A DNA stretch of 64,000 nucleotides from Cyanidiococcus yangmingshanensis (lineage: Eukaryota > Rhodophyta > Bangiophyceae > Cyanidiales > Cyanidiaceae): positions 310,001-374,000 of the forward strand of contig VWRR01000015.1 in the NCBI GenBank assembly GCA_013995675.1, written 5' to 3'. The translations under genes were made by a program, and so were the position numbers. Below the pieces are notes generated by a model. The model was not told the origin of the DNA, searched no databases, and was given only the letters and a program-made list of their open reading frames with translations. Positions 1-12,248 of this stretch are shown piece after piece; position 1 is the stretch's first letter; each line of letters begins with the position of its first letter.

Positions 1-2740
1 GGATGTGCTCCAGCAGGTCGCATCTGCCGCGAGTCGAGCGCCTTGTCTCCCCAGTTTCTCCAGCTGCTTGTCACAGGCAGCAATCAGCATCGACGCTCGC
101 GCCCGAGCAGCACAACATTTGGTGTGTTCCTCAAAAACCTCACAAGGGTAGACCTCTTCGCAAATACGACAGATTAGATACGCGTACGGATCCGTCTGTT
201 CATCATCAACGTCGTCTTCCTCATCATGCTCATCGTTACCATTCGTCTTGTTATCGTCGTCGTCGATTCCAGGCTCTGGTCCTGAACACGGTGACGATGG
301 ATTATCACCGATTCGCGTTGCGACGGTCGCTGAGGTCTGCTCGCTTCCAATACCCCGAATACTCATGGGATTGATCGGTGGAGGCATTCTCAGTAACGTT
401 GTTGTTGTTGTCGCTACCGAGGACGCAGTGTGAGCGGCTGCAGCAGCTAGTGATGACAAATTACGTCCTGATGGATATGTCCTTGTGGTTGCCAGGGAGC
501 CTTGTGTCTCGAGCGAAATGTCTTCTGTGTCGTCATCTTCCGCAGGTGCCACGACTTCAGCCTGTTCCATACCAGCGGCGTTGTACACATCTCGGCGAGC
601 CAAGGCGACGCTATCGGAGCCGTACCCAGTCAAGGGGTGTTCGTTTCGAGGACCACGTCCGCGAAGGGACCACGGTTGCGCCAACGTCGTTGCCGCTAAC
701 GACCGCGTTCGCTGTTGCAGCGCTGGTTGCTCCTCATCGATGGGCGGTGTCACCTTCAGGTTCGCATCCTGGGCCACTGGCGCTGCCCATGACCAGACCA
801 GGGTGTTCTCCGTTGGCGAGGAGGCTGCGGTCGATGACCACACCGGCGTGCTCTCTTCCATGGGACTCGTCCCTTGGAGAGCGATCTGCGTCCTATGACA
901 GTTCCTCCGACGACGAAGACGCATTCGATTCTGAAGAGCTTGTCTTTTCGTGCAATCGATGATTCCTTAGCAACCGCTCGAGTCGTTCACTTGTTTGAGT
1001 TGGTGAGAGCGCCTCTTGATACATAGATGGCAAGCATATCGATGAGACGCAACGACGCGGTGCGATCATCATAGCACCAGATGCTCTTGCAGTCTGCGGT
1101 GCTGGCACTCTCCAAGCTGGATCGTGTACCCCGATATCATGATCAGTGCTCGTTGGTCTTGCTTCAAGACTGGATGCCGGCACAGACGATGCCAGGGCTG
1201 CCACTCTGGCCGCCTGCTGAGCCAGTGACTCTGCAGGTGTGTCCTCGGCCGTACCAGACGACCAGGAGAATGCCGGAGAAGCCTGCGCAGCACGAGACGC
1301 TGCCTTGGGATTCGGGAGCACTGCAGGCGGAAGCCGTTGCGTCTCGACAGTGGCAGTTCGGAGCTTGCGGTGCTCCTTTTTGAATTCTGCGTATTCAGAT
1401 GCTGCTTCGAGGAAGCGCGTCAGTCGCGACAAAGCAAAGAGCAGCCGAATGACCGGAGATGATCGCTCACTCCAGTTCACGAAACTGACACTTTTGCGCA
1501 GCCGTTGCAGCTCATTCACATAGTCCTGAAGCAGCGTGACTGAAGCACTTGGTGATGCAGCTACCTGGAGCCAGAGCATTTCCTTCTGTAGTGTATCCAG
1601 AGACATGTTGATCACTGCAGTAGCAATATCCACCATTCGCCGAACCGCATAGGCCCAGTTCAGGGGTCTCCTGTCCTCGCTGGATTTCAATCTCGCATTC
1701 GGTAATAAAATGGTGCAACTCTCGATCAGTCTCATTTTTGATGATCCGTAGTCGCTCTTCCATTGAGGATACGTTTCCTGTGACTGCAAAGTAGCCCAGG
1801 GCGCTCGACAAGAGGGATGGTGGCGGCTCCAAGGTACTCGCTGTGCTCGCCCAGGAACAAGTTCGATGCAGGCGTCGTGTAGGTCCTCCATCCAGTGGCT
1901 GTTTCTCGGGCCGGATGCGATACCAATCCGAAGACGGTATGAGTCGTACAGGTCGCGTTGCCGCTTCTGCGGTTTTGGCCATCATGGTCGCGGACGCTCT
2001 GTCGTCATTCGGTAGGGATGCACTCAAGTCTGAACATATATTCTGCACTGATGACCCGTTCGCTTTGCTTGGACGCGACTTTCCGTGCCTGCTCCCCGAG
2101 CAGGCGACGACATGGAATGAACCGATTCAACTAGGTCTTTCGCGGATGTCTCTTCCATGCTGGGCATCGGCTGAGACGAAACGCGAGTCGCGCTCGATAG
2201 ATGTGTAGATCGAGACACAACCCTTTGTCGTCGGATACCCGCGGCTGCTGCAGGCACGTCGCAATTATGCTTTCGTTGAATGGATGCCTCAGGCAGGAAT
2301 CGGCCTTGAACTGGCGTCAGGGATGACTCCGGAGCCCAACCACCGTTGGGAGGACGCAGCATCGATCGTTGCACTGCCAAAAGTCGACCACGCGGACGCT
2401 GCTCCAGTACAAGACTATCTTCATTGCCTTCAGTACCGGCCAGATAACCCTCAAAGCCACTAGAATCCGAACTCCATCCGGAGTTTTGCCCAACGTCGAG
2501 CGCAAGACGCTCGGCCCAGTGCTGTGCAGCAGTCCGAGGCCGATCCGTTGCGTTTTCAACGTCTTGCTCGAGCGGCTGCCCCTCGGGCTGCAACGCCGTG
2601 TCCGTCGACGTACTCGCCACTTGACTCTCTATTTCTTCTGTATCTTTATCTCCCACCATTCCTCGGTCTTTCAGCATCGTTTTCGGTCCCGCTTCGTCGA
2701 CTGCATCGGAGTGAGCCGCCGCACTAGGTAGACCTCGCAT
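1..2740 (-). CDS. IRE/IREH1-type AGC kinase, N-terminal half (partial, cut by left edge)
   Basis: The gene is read right to left and runs off the left edge. Its coding pieces lie in several frames: about 2740-2110, 2110-2005, 2005-1690, 1690-895 and 890-1. Around 1790-1700 a helical block starting SMEERLRIIKNETDREL, followed near 1450-1400 by RLLFALSRLTRFLEAA, resembles the N-terminal domain of plant IRE/IREH1 kinases, whose equivalent ends in LFILTRCTRLLQF. At about 180-105 lies a C2HC-type finger, CRICEEVYPCEVFEEH with two further Cys, again as in IRE/IREH1. The kinase catalytic domain would lie beyond the edge and is not seen. Family knowledge: these kinases relate to yeast Rim15 and animal Greatwall. 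ATG at 2740 opens the first piece, but protein-like frames continue upstream to an ATG at 3252, so the true N-terminus may be longer. The B-to-C change near 1690 lies inside conserved sequence, far from any stop. Confidence 0.72.
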
Positions 2741-3230
2741 CCAAAATCGACCTGTCCGCTGGCGAATGCACTCGGCGTCGATGGAATCCCCTCAAGACTC
2801 CAGTATCTACAACGCCTGTGCGGAACTGTGAACAAGCTTCAGCGCTCCGCGAGCGGTCTCGGAAAACCTCCTCAGCGACGACGATGGCTCGTCGGCTGCT
2901 ATCAGCTGTCTCCCGAAAAAACGCACAAAGCAACTGACTAGCCAAAGCAAAGCTGCCGCTACCACACCTCCAGTCGAGTCCACAGACAGAGACCAGGTTG
3001 TCAGAACTGGAAGCTATTGGCTCGGAGACCTCGTTCACAAGGGTTTCAATCGCACAGCTGGGAGACTCGTCAATAGCTATCTAGCAGCGGTCGTGGTCTG
3101 CGCGGGGGCGTTGGCTTTGAGACATCGTTTTCGCCCGAGCGCAATGGCCAAGTCGGCGACGACGTCGTCGATGACGATCTTGGCGATACGCGCTGGTGCG
3201 CGATCCCGGGGCGGGACTCGCGACGCGCGT

Positions 3231-3335
3231 TGATTCTTTCCCTCTCTCTCATTTTGGATAGATTGTTGATTCTTTCCCTCTCTCACATTTTGGATAGATT
3301 GTTGATTCTTTCCTTCTCTCTCATTTTTGGATGAG
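3231..3335. repeat. 36-bp tandem repeat, about 3 copies
   Basis: Copies start at 3231, 3267 and 3303 and begin TGATTCTTTCC, with a few base changes and one extra T in the last. The period of 36 is a multiple of three, and one minus-strand frame stays open across it, giving a 12-residue unit NEREGKNQQSIQ. That frame has no ATG upstream, so coding status is doubtful. Confidence 0.85.
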
Positions 3336-3720
3336 TGGATGGATGGATCGATCGAACGAGAACGCGGCGCCAAGCATGCGTATGGACGGCCGCTGCCTGG
3401 TGATTGCAAGTCCAATCGATCATGTTGAAGCCGATGAATGGTTACTTGTGGAATTTCGATCAACTGAAGAGCGGTGTATTGGTGTTGCCACGCGATGAAT
3501 TTGGGGACATGGAGAGCGGAACTTTAGGAAGGACGACTCTTATCGTGAGCGTGTCGAGATATGGCTCGTTTTCACGTAGAGTGACTGGTGCTTAGAATAT
3601 GTGCGCTTGTCATGGGTTTGAACCGACACGCAACTTACGGTGATGAGACGCGTATCGGCGATCATGCCGGTGGACTGGCGTTCTCTGGTTTCACGATGAG
3701 TGTCGACGATGAGACCAGAC

Positions 3721-3842
3721 ACGCATTGAAACGATACAGCCGTCTATGAAATATACAGACACGTGTCCGGTTCGCTACACGCATCGAAACGATACAGCCG
3801 TCTATGAAATATACAGACACGTGTCCGATTCGCTACACGCAT
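3721..3842. repeat. 58-bp tandem duplication
   Basis: Two near-identical 58-bp units start at 3721 and 3779, each opening with ACGCAT and containing CAGACACGTGTCC. A third unit starts at 3837 but breaks off after six bases. Only about two substitutions separate the copies, so the duplication looks recent. It lies between the divergent kinase and Sec12-like genes and encodes nothing evident. Confidence 0.9.
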
Positions 3843-4050
3843 GGTTTTGAGGAGATGCGTTCGGCGACAGGCAATCGCATGCGTGATGACGCTTCTGGCG
3901 ACCGAACAAAACGATACGCGATACACTGTTTCAGGTGTGCCGCGTTCCCGACGATGGTACAGTTCTTGTTGTTGAGGCAGGGATCGCCGCGCCATTGAAG
4001 GGCACTGGATGATGGTGGCAGGACTTGGGGTGTCTTCCTAGGTATCTGTG

Positions 4051-5761
4051 ATGCGATTCTTCATAGATATCGTCGAGGACGCTGGACGGTTGGGGTTTCC
4101 AGCTCCGCTGTTGACGCTCGCGGCGTTACACGGACGCAACGAGTCAGCACAGACGTTGGAGGCACTTGTTGTGGCTGGCGGTGGGGGCCACGAGACTCGC
4201 TCCGGCGTACCGAACGCGCTCTGGCTGATACCTGTCTCGTCGGCGCTGAGTGTCAGCGAAGACGTGCTCGAGCTGCGGTTTGAGCATGTCCCTTTTTACG
4301 TACACGCTATCTCCGAGCATGACCACTGGCTGTTATTGGTTTTGACTGCGGCTACATTGGAGGTTTTGACGATATCTCGAGCACCGGCACCATCGCTGCA
4401 ATACCGCTATGCCCTAGCGGTTCCGGCGCCTTGCTATCGCCCTGGTCAAGACCGAGGAACGGCGTCTGTCGGCACTACCTCGACACGGTGCGCAACGGAA
4501 CCGGACGGGCGTCTGCGCTGGCGTTGGGCTTCTGTGGCCGGTCCCTGGCTCGCTGCAGTCTATGAGGATAATGATCCTCGAATCTGGTTGTTGCACTGGC
4601 CGAGTGCATGTCGATATGCAGCTCTTGACCCGAGTGCCTCGAGCGAGCGCGCTCGTGTTCTCCACGAAGTGCACAGAAACATTTTGCTTCCTTGTGGATT
4701 CGTCTACGGGGCAGAGGATGATGATACGCCGCTTTGGGCGCAGACACGCCTCGCTGGAGTCGAGCGTTTTTGCAGTGGAGCGTTCACCAACGATGCTTCG
4801 TGGTTGGCACTGACCTGCACTGCAAAGAGGAATCGGCCAAGACCCCAAGTCAGCCTGACCGGCGCGGGCGACTCCAAAGAAATCAACGACGCCCGCGAGC
4901 ATAGAGATGATCATTCGGTAGATGCGCGCCCCTGTCTTATACTGCTATGGCTTCCGCGTCGATTGGGTGATCCGGGCATCCGCACGGAGACCGGTTTAGC
5001 GAAGCAATACACACGCAGCTGACGAATCAAAAGCGATTTTTCTAGATATTCCATTGAACCATCAGGTTCGTCGATCAGCGCGACGACCAGTTCGGGCTCC
5101 AACACCTGGTCCGTGTGTATTTCTGGGAACAAGGGCGTTAATCACCACCGTTGTGAATTCTGACGGGACGACGGTCGCTTCGCTTTGGCGGCATGCGACC
5201 ATCTCCCGAGGCCCTTCTTCTCAGCATTCTTGGTCCTTGTGGCGCTCCTGGCGACTCACAGAACGACAGCCGGTGACTGCGCTCAGTGTCTTTACAGGAT
5301 CCGTATCCAACTCGCCAAACGAGTGGCCCGGTGTGCTTGGCGTCGCCGTTGCGAACGGAACCCTGCAGAGCTATATCGTCCGTCCGACAAGAGGGTGTAC
5401 CACTCGCGCACCACTCCTCTGTACCAGCTGGCTGCGTCGTCATCATCGTCGGGGATGGCGGCGTGCACCAGCGACGACCTCGGCAGTGCCATCGAAAGCG
5501 TTCGACTTGGTGCACGACCTGCCGAGCAGTGCACTCGTCGTCGTACCATGGATCGATGAGCAAGCTCAACTCGATGCCGTGGCGGACACTAGACGGCATG
5601 CCTCGACAGAGTGGCTTCTCTGTTCGGCCAGTCCGGATGGGACCTTGGTCTGGATCAAACTTCGTCAGGCGCTTGCCTGGACGCTCGTTGAACGGGCCCT
5701 GCGTTTCCTTTTCCTTTACTTGTTGGTAATCTGCGCCACCCGAGTATTTCTGTTTGAATGA
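4051..5761 (+). CDS. Sec12/PREB-like WD40 protein with C-terminal membrane anchor
   Basis: The protein has beta-propeller-like strands throughout, such as FLGTRALITTVVNSDG and WLLCSASPDGTLVWIKL, and ends in one hydrophobic helix, FLFLYLLVICATRVFLF. That layout fits Sec12/PREB, the ER-anchored exchange factor that activates Sar1 in COPII coat assembly. The similarity is architectural, so a different WD40 membrane protein is possible. Residues 1 to about 314 are in the frame of the ATG at 4051 (a GTG lies just before it). The remainder is in the next frame. Either one extra base lies at about 5000-5019, giving AADESKAIFLDIPLNHQ across the join, or an intron at 4994-5045 (GT..AG, with CTGAC 26 bases before the acceptor) restores frame. 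The first reading wastes no sequence and is preferred. Confidence 0.5.
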
Positions 5762-5802
5762 GGATAGCGAGCGCTCTCAGTCGACGTTGCTAGGCGAAAG
5801 AT

Positions 5803-8800
5803 CTAGATCGGCAGCCCGCAACAGAGGTGCCCAAGACGCCGGCGGCGCTGTTGCTTCCGCTGCGAGGACGACGGTTCATGTTCGCTGCCTGGAAAGGCCA
5901 CGGCCAAGGTGACGCGCCCCATTTCGGGACCCTGACTGGGCGCCTTCAACTCGGTCGAGAGACGATGTTCGCTGATCACCGGCGGCAACGGTCGCGGCCT
6001 CGTGGACGGAACACGTTTTGGCAGCTCATGAACGATGTAGGTTGTGGTGGTTGTCGGTGGCCCGGCTAGCACATGACCCGCCTCGCCGGCGCCCTCCGAC
6101 ACGGCCGTGTTCTGCTCAGCTCGTTGCGATATCGTCGACACGGAATGAGTGCTGGCGAGCGCCCCCGAGTCTGGCGATGACTGCCGACTATCGAGGTTCG
6201 TCCTGACAACTTGCGCCGATGGAGCGGTTGATATCGGTGCTGGCGCAGGTGGTGAAGCCTCTGGAGACGCGGTTGGGTGCTCCGTGACCGCAACCGGACG
6301 ATGTAATGACTGCGAGTCTGACTCGGTCAACGAGAGCGGTGAACGGGGAACCGATGAAGCCTTGCCTGCCAGATAGATGGTGTCCTTTGAGGCAGCTGCA
6401 GCCGTTGACGTATCGAGAGGCGTTGTATGGTCGGTTCCGCGGTCGTCTCCAAGCTGCCGCGGCAAGGACTGGTCCGCCGGTTGGCGATTGGTGTCGAGGT
6501 CACTGTCCCAGTCACTGTCGGAAAAGAGCGATCGATGGGGGTGCACCGGCGGTGACTTCTCCGACATCAGCAGTGTCGATCGCCACCACTCCGCTGTGCT
6601 CTGTGGTTGGATCAGCAGGCGGAGGAGCAGAAACCTCACCGGTTTCCAGCTGCATTGTGTCGTCCATGATCGACGGGTTCGCAAGTCTCGAGGAGGCTTC
6701 CATAAGGGCGACTGCCTTTGGCTCGGCTTGGGTCCGACTCGTATTCGCGCCTCGTGGCGGCATCCGTTCCGTTGTGGCGATTTCGCTCGGCATGACAGTA
6801 CCGGGAGATGCGCCAGCAGAGGCGGGATCCATCCACATTGGACCCGCTGAGGCTACGCCAGCCTCGTTGGACTCGACATAGATCTCGACAAAGGGCGTTG
6901 CTCCGAGCTGCTCCGTCAAGGCAACCATGACAGCTTCGGCGACGTACGGATCTGGCAGGGTCGCTGCGACATCTAGAAGCGTTCGACCGTGAATATCACG
7001 CCAGGACGTCGGATCGAAGGCGTCCGGAAAGAAACAGACGCGAAGTTTCTGGACAGCAGCTCGGTCGCCAGCAGCGACGGCAGCGAACAGAAACTGCCAT
7101 CGTTCACCTTCTTCAATCCGATGCAACAAACTGTCCTCATACATGGCGAGGAACCGGGCGACGGCGTAGGCACCACGCGCATACGGTTCAGTGGACGTTG
7201 CCTTGACACCGAAAAGCGACCGGGAAATGCTGCGGGCGGCCACACGCGGTACCGTTGACCGTTTGATGTCTTCCATGGCCTCTTGTTCGGGGACGAGACT
7301 CGCGCGTTCTAGAGGCGTGGCGAGCTCAACGGTCGGCTGCAGCATGGCGATTGTTTCGCGGAGGATCCGCAGGCCAGTGTCGCCACGCACGATGCGTCGC
7401 ACATCGGCCGAGTTCATCGGGCAGCTCCGTGAAACGGGTCAATACAAACATGAACGATTCATCGGTGTGCGATACCAGTCGAAATACATTGAGCAGATCG
7501 GTTTCGTCGAGCACCTCGAGGCCAGCTCCTTGCAGAATCAGTTCGATGACGACTTGGGCTCTTTGGCCATGGATCAGTCGCTCCTGACCCGCTGGCACCT
7601 TTGGCGTCGTCTCCTGTCGTAGTGGACCAAGTGCCAACTGCAGCGGCGTCAAACCGTCCTTGTCGGTAACGTTCACATCGACCCCGAGCGTATGGAGCGT
7701 GATCTTGGTGAGTTCTGCATGTCCTTGTGCGGCGGCGAGTAGCAGCAACTGTGCGCGCTCCGCTGACGAAAGCTTCCGTCGATAGACAGCAAGAGAGGCG
7801 CTCAAGCGAAGCAAGCGGAGAGCCATTTCGATATTTCCGAGGACGAGCGCTCGCGTTAAGATCTGCGCATCGGGATCCAGGAGCACTGTGTTCGTGTCAG
7901 CGGAGCGGAGACTACGAGTGACTGCTTCGAGAAAGGCATCCATCGTGTTCAGATCATTGCCATCAACTGCGCAAAGCAGGAGCTCGTTCAGGTTGTCGCG
8001 CGAGATCGCCAAACCAAGCTGGAGCAACAGTTGTAACAGAATTGCATAACGCTCTCGAACAGACCAATTGAGCAACTGCAACAACATCGGGTGAGGGATC
8101 GAGTTCAGACCGCGGAGTAGATACGCCGGCGCAAGCGCGTCATTTGTGGAATCACGCGACCACTGTCGACTGGGCGAGGCGCGCGCTCCGCGGTTCTCGG
8201 TAATGGTGGCGGCACTGGCATCCCTTGTGGGCCTGGCGGCGGCCTCCTCTGATGATGGCACTCGAATGGGACTGGAAGCGGAGCCTTCAGCCGTTGAGGT
8301 CGTAATTCGAACAAAAGGCATGCCTTCATCTCTGGTCGGCGTCGCAGGATGCTCGACAAGCAGCGAAGATCGGCCCTTGGGAAAGAATGCTGCGGGGCTC
8401 GGATAGGCCTCAGCGCTAGGCATCATCTTCGTGCTGGTGCCAGCAGCTCGCTGATTTCCGCCCTGGTTGGTACGTTGACGCTCCGGGCTCTGCTGCACGG
8501 CGCCTTGATCGCTTGGCTTGGTCTGACGATCTCTTTCCGCCGTGCCTCCACCAGCAGTCATTAACGTTTGGGTCGCAAGGCCCATTTTTGAAGATGACAT
8601 GGCAGGCGGACGAGAGTTCAACAGTGCTGCAAGCAACGCTGCTGCTGTATCTCGAGAGAGACGCTCCTCCATCCGACTGTGGTAAATAAGCATTGTATTC
8701 TGACCGACGCATACCTCCGGTGCGTGATGGAGCACGCCAGAATGGTTCAGACAAATGAATTCGACCAACGGTGCTTGCCCGTGATGGACCGCAACGCGCA

Positions 8801-11285
8801 GCAAATCCACGAGCAGTTCATAGCGACGGGATGGATCGATCGCAAACTCTCGGAAGAAAAGTCCAATGGCTGTTTCGAAAACGGCAAACTCGCCATGAAC
8901 AGCGGCGAGACGGGCGAGTTCCCGTAGATCCCCTTCGCTGAGCTTTCCAAACAAGCGCATGCCAAATTCGTGTTGATCCATGGGGCGTCCATCCGAATTC
9001 ATGGGGAACGGCACTTCCCGTAATAATCGATGGAGCGTAAAGAGGATGGGAAACTGACCGACGCGGGCGGCGTTGGCGACAATGACACTCAGTTCAGACA
9101 CGCTGATCATTCGCTCCTTCTGGGCAAGTAGCAGGAGCCGCACGAGCGTGTCATCGCCTTGCTCAGCAGCAGTGTGAAGTAGCTGGAATACATCTGCGTC
9201 GCCAAGGGAGGCCAGAATCTCCATGGAGGTATATTCATTGGCATCGACACTTTCGGAAGGTTGCTCAATGAGCAAATGCACACTGGTTAGGTTTCGGGTT
9301 GGAATGACTCGACAAAGTGCTTCCTCGAGCATCAACGGCCACAGCAGCGGTATCTTCTGGTACGGTTCCTGGTTACGTTCTATTGTGAGCAGAATGCGCA
9401 AAAGATGCGGCTCCCCACGTTCCGCACACTGGAGTAGCGCTGTCTGCTGATTGCTCAAAAGCAAACGGGCTAGTCGCAAAATGGCATGATTGGCGGACCA
9501 ATGTAACAGAGCAACTTGATCGATCGGGTAGGTCTCAAGGGACTCTAGGAGACCACTATCGAACGCCCCATCATTCGTGACGACTCTAGTTTTGGACAGG
9601 GTGCTAGATTCCCGAGCTAGACACCGAGATGGTTCTTGGACGAGCTCATGCACGATGCGGGCCGCCACGTGTTCCTTTGGTGCGCTCGTTTGGTCAGACT
9701 TATCGTTCGTTTCCTTGGAATGCGCACGTAGGAATACTTCGCAGCATAGGGAGCCCAATAGCCGCGGATCGTGGGCTGCGTCCAAAGGAAACGAGCGAAT
9801 CATAGCGAGCGCTTCCGGCAAGTCATGGAAAGCCGCCCATCGCAGAGCCTGTACACAAGCGAGGCGAAGGCGCTCCTTGTTGATTGACAACGGCTCCTGC
9901 TCGATGGCAAGACGTTCGCAAATCTCGGCGCAGATTGCATGAACGAGAGGGAGGGCACGACTCACGAGCGCGACCTCGAATAAGCGTAACAGCGTTTCGC
10001 CTGCGACATGCTTCTCCAAGATCGTCCTCCGAGTTGAGTTCTGTTTGCACAGAACTTGGTAAAGAATCAAGAGCGAGACATCATAGCCTGCCTGTGCGAG
10101 TAGATCAGCTGCCAGATATGATGAATCAAGGAGCACAAGTCGCTCTAAGCTGCTTCCTGTCGCAACATCCGACTGCTCCTGATTCTCGAGCAAGGCGCGA
10201 ATAACACCATCAATGATCGCTGGTGTTTGCGAATCTACTCCTTTTTGCCAGAGCCAGTCTCGAGCTGTCGCGGTAAACTGCGTATACGGCAACGTCTTTG
10301 GATCAAATTCGCAGTTTGAAAAAAGCCAGTCCGCTGCAGCATCGAGGTGCATTTCGATGAACCAATGAAGCATTTCCGGGGAAACAGGGCAGAAGATACA
10401 AGCTAGCGCTTCAAGGACACGCGACAAAAAGCTCTCCTCCGAAATGGATACTGCCTCATCGGGTGTGCCGAGACGTTGCTCTGATTCCGCCATCAGTGAA
10501 TCGATCTCCTGTTGCGCTTGCGCTGGTGGCGATGGCGCGACCAGTGCCTGAACGAGTTTGCGTTCCTGCGCCAATCCTTCGTTAGTAACTGCTTGTTCAG
10601 AGGCGATATTCCCCGTTCGTTGATGTCTTTGACGGAAGGCTCTTAGCACGAGCTCGGCGAGAAACATGGGATCGTGCAGGCGCTTCACCGGGGCTCTGCG
10701 TAGCAGCCACAGTGCGCCAGCGGCTTTCGCGTCAACGGCATCCATCATGCAAGCCGTCCAGGTTTCTTGGGGTATCTCAGTAAGAGCCAGGGTGTTCCCG
10801 GAGACGATCATCATAATGTGCTCCAAGATGCTCAGTACCGACAGTGATTTGGGGCCCACCGCTCGAGACCCAGAACAGTAACGTAACAGAACCGGTAGCG
10901 TGCGTGAACGTGATACATCTTTCAAAACTTCAGGGTGCCGCGAACAGAGCACAAAGAGTGACTCGTCCCGTTGGTGCTGCGCGAGCAGGTCAGCAGCTCT
11001 GGGCAAGCGCTCCAGTTCGAGGCCCTCTCGCTGAACTTGGGCGAGCCGCTCCAGAACGAAAACGTTGCCTGCATGGAGAGCACTCGACCAGACCCAAGCG
11101 AGTTCGCGGTTGCTTGCGCCCTCCGGTTCCCTCAAAATACTGACGAGTTGATCTTCCCAGTCGGTGGCCATAGCAAGCGCGTTGTGTTGCAACGGCAATC
11201 GTCTGGCGAGGTCAGCGGTCGCGTTTTCGGCGCGCAATGGTTTGAATCTGCGCGACGGGCGAAACGAACGGCAGAACTGGCTCAT
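5803..11285 (-). CDS. Very large ankyrin/helical-repeat protein
   Basis: From the ATG at 11285 a single frame runs 1319 codons to 7326. It consists of short paired helices and at least one typical ankyrin unit near residues 1190-1245 (DVNVTDKDGLTPLQLAL). Before that frame stops, the next frame takes over at about 7415 (RFTELP joined to MNSADVRRIVRGDTGL) and carries another ankyrin-like unit (WQFLFAAVAAGDRAAVQKL, then DIHGRTLLDVAATL). A second change at about 6530, beside runs of C and T, leads to an acidic, Pro/Ser-rich tail (SDSDWDSDLDT) ending at 5803. Both changes equal one extra base. The joined protein is about 1,800 residues. No catalytic domain, signal peptide or membrane helix is seen, so a scaffold role is inferred. 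No orthologue is recognised. Confidence 0.65.
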
Positions 11286-11816
11286 ATTGGAATCAAAATA
11301 GACATAGCGATCTCGAATAGATTCGTCCGATTCGAGACGCTCGTTGCCCAGGGAGTCGCCAGCCCCGGAACGTCACGTGCGTGCATTCGCCTCGGGAGTA
11401 CGATCGCCCCCTCTAGTGCTGAGCTCCTCTAGTCGCCTTCCTGGATATCGCTTCTCAATAGCCAGTTGATTCAGACTGAACCATCTGCGCTAGAGGATCA
11501 AATTCGTTCCTCGGTTTCAGTCGACATCTGCGTCTCAGGATACAGTGATCGATCGACGCATGCAGCTGGCATTGGATTTCTCGTCTTCTGAATGATTCAG
11601 TGCAGGGGATTTTATCCGTTTCCTCTATGGCTGTGCGTATGCAGGGTTCGTAGCAGCTCCGGGTGGCCATCCATCGTCCGGTGCAGATGGGATCATTCCA
11701 TCCAGGGGAACTGCCTCCACGTTGTACGTCGTTTCCTAATCGTGCTCATGTCGCTGCGAACGAGACGTTGCCCGAAATGCGTGACGATACGAGCTCGCGC
11801 GAGTCTCCCGGTGTCC
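11286..11816. other. Intergenic, 5' region of the ankyrin-type gene
   Basis: Only short opposing frames with no recognisable domain. Nothing specific seen. Confidence 0.4.
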
Positions 11817-12248
11817 TCAAGACTCCTCCAAGTTAATCGCATCACCAAACTTGGCATACAAAGTTTGCTTGAGCTGCGTCATCGTTCGAATAACTGCAGC
11901 CCGTTGTTCCCGCAGTTTTCCCAAAGACTGAGTCACCTCCTCTTTTCGCTTCGTGGCATACTTCTCCACATAAGCCTCGGGAAGCGAAAAGAAAGCGCTC
12001 CCGATCCGTACTTCCACGGTCGCTGACGGTTGCCGTCGCTCATTCGGTGAGCGCTCTGCCGCGCTCAGACCCTCTTCCGTATCTTCATCGCCCGTGCTGA
12101 GTAAGAGCTCCTCTTCGGCGTCTTCCAGGCCCTGAAGCTCGCGCTCCTCGAGCTCAATCCGCGCAGAGAACTCGTTACGCTCGTGCAACAAACGGTTGAA
12201 CGCACAGATCTGGTCAAGTTCACTGGCTCCTACATCAACCTTGGCCAT
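11817..12248 (-). CDS. PFDN4: Prefoldin subunit 4
   Basis: This 143-residue protein is a beta-type prefoldin subunit: two long coiled-coil helices flanking a short hairpin. The C-terminus TLYAKFGDAINLEE matches the family signature LYAKFG.NINLE almost exactly. The middle segment IGSAFFSLPEAYVEKY matches the hairpin and start of helix 2. Prefoldin 4 is one of six subunits of the jellyfish-shaped cytosolic chaperone that passes nascent actin and tubulin to CCT. Compared with animal and plant PFDN4 it has an acidic insert between helix 1 and the hairpin. The ATG at 12248 begins MAKVDVG, the usual length for the family. It is divergent from the ACR-like gene at 12629. Confidence 0.92.
   Translation of the reverse strand: MAKVDVGASELDQICAFNRLLHERNEFSARIELEERELQGLEDAEEELLLSTGDEDTEEGLSAAERSPNERRQPSATVEVRIGSAFFSLPEAYVEKYATKRKEEVTQSLGKLREQRAAVIRTMTQLKQTLYAKFGDAINLEES

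Larger units (their letters stand above)
2741..4050. other. Spacer with two short tandem repeats and possible kinase N-terminus
   Basis: On the minus strand, 3252-2724 holds open frames that read like protein (IDESPSCAIETLVNEV around 3060-3015) and could be the N-terminus of the kinase at 1-2740 if two further frame changes are allowed. From about 3340 to 4050 I see no convincing gene, only the tandem repeats listed separately. Confidence 0.4.

Noticed and set aside
3-962. Plus-strand open frames of 60-190 codons
   Set aside because: They are antisense to the kinase coding sequence, which contains the recognisable C2HC finger on the minus strand.
5138-5599. Minus-strand 153-codon frame
   Set aside because: Antisense to the second half of the Sec12-like gene, which has a coherent WD40 end and membrane anchor.
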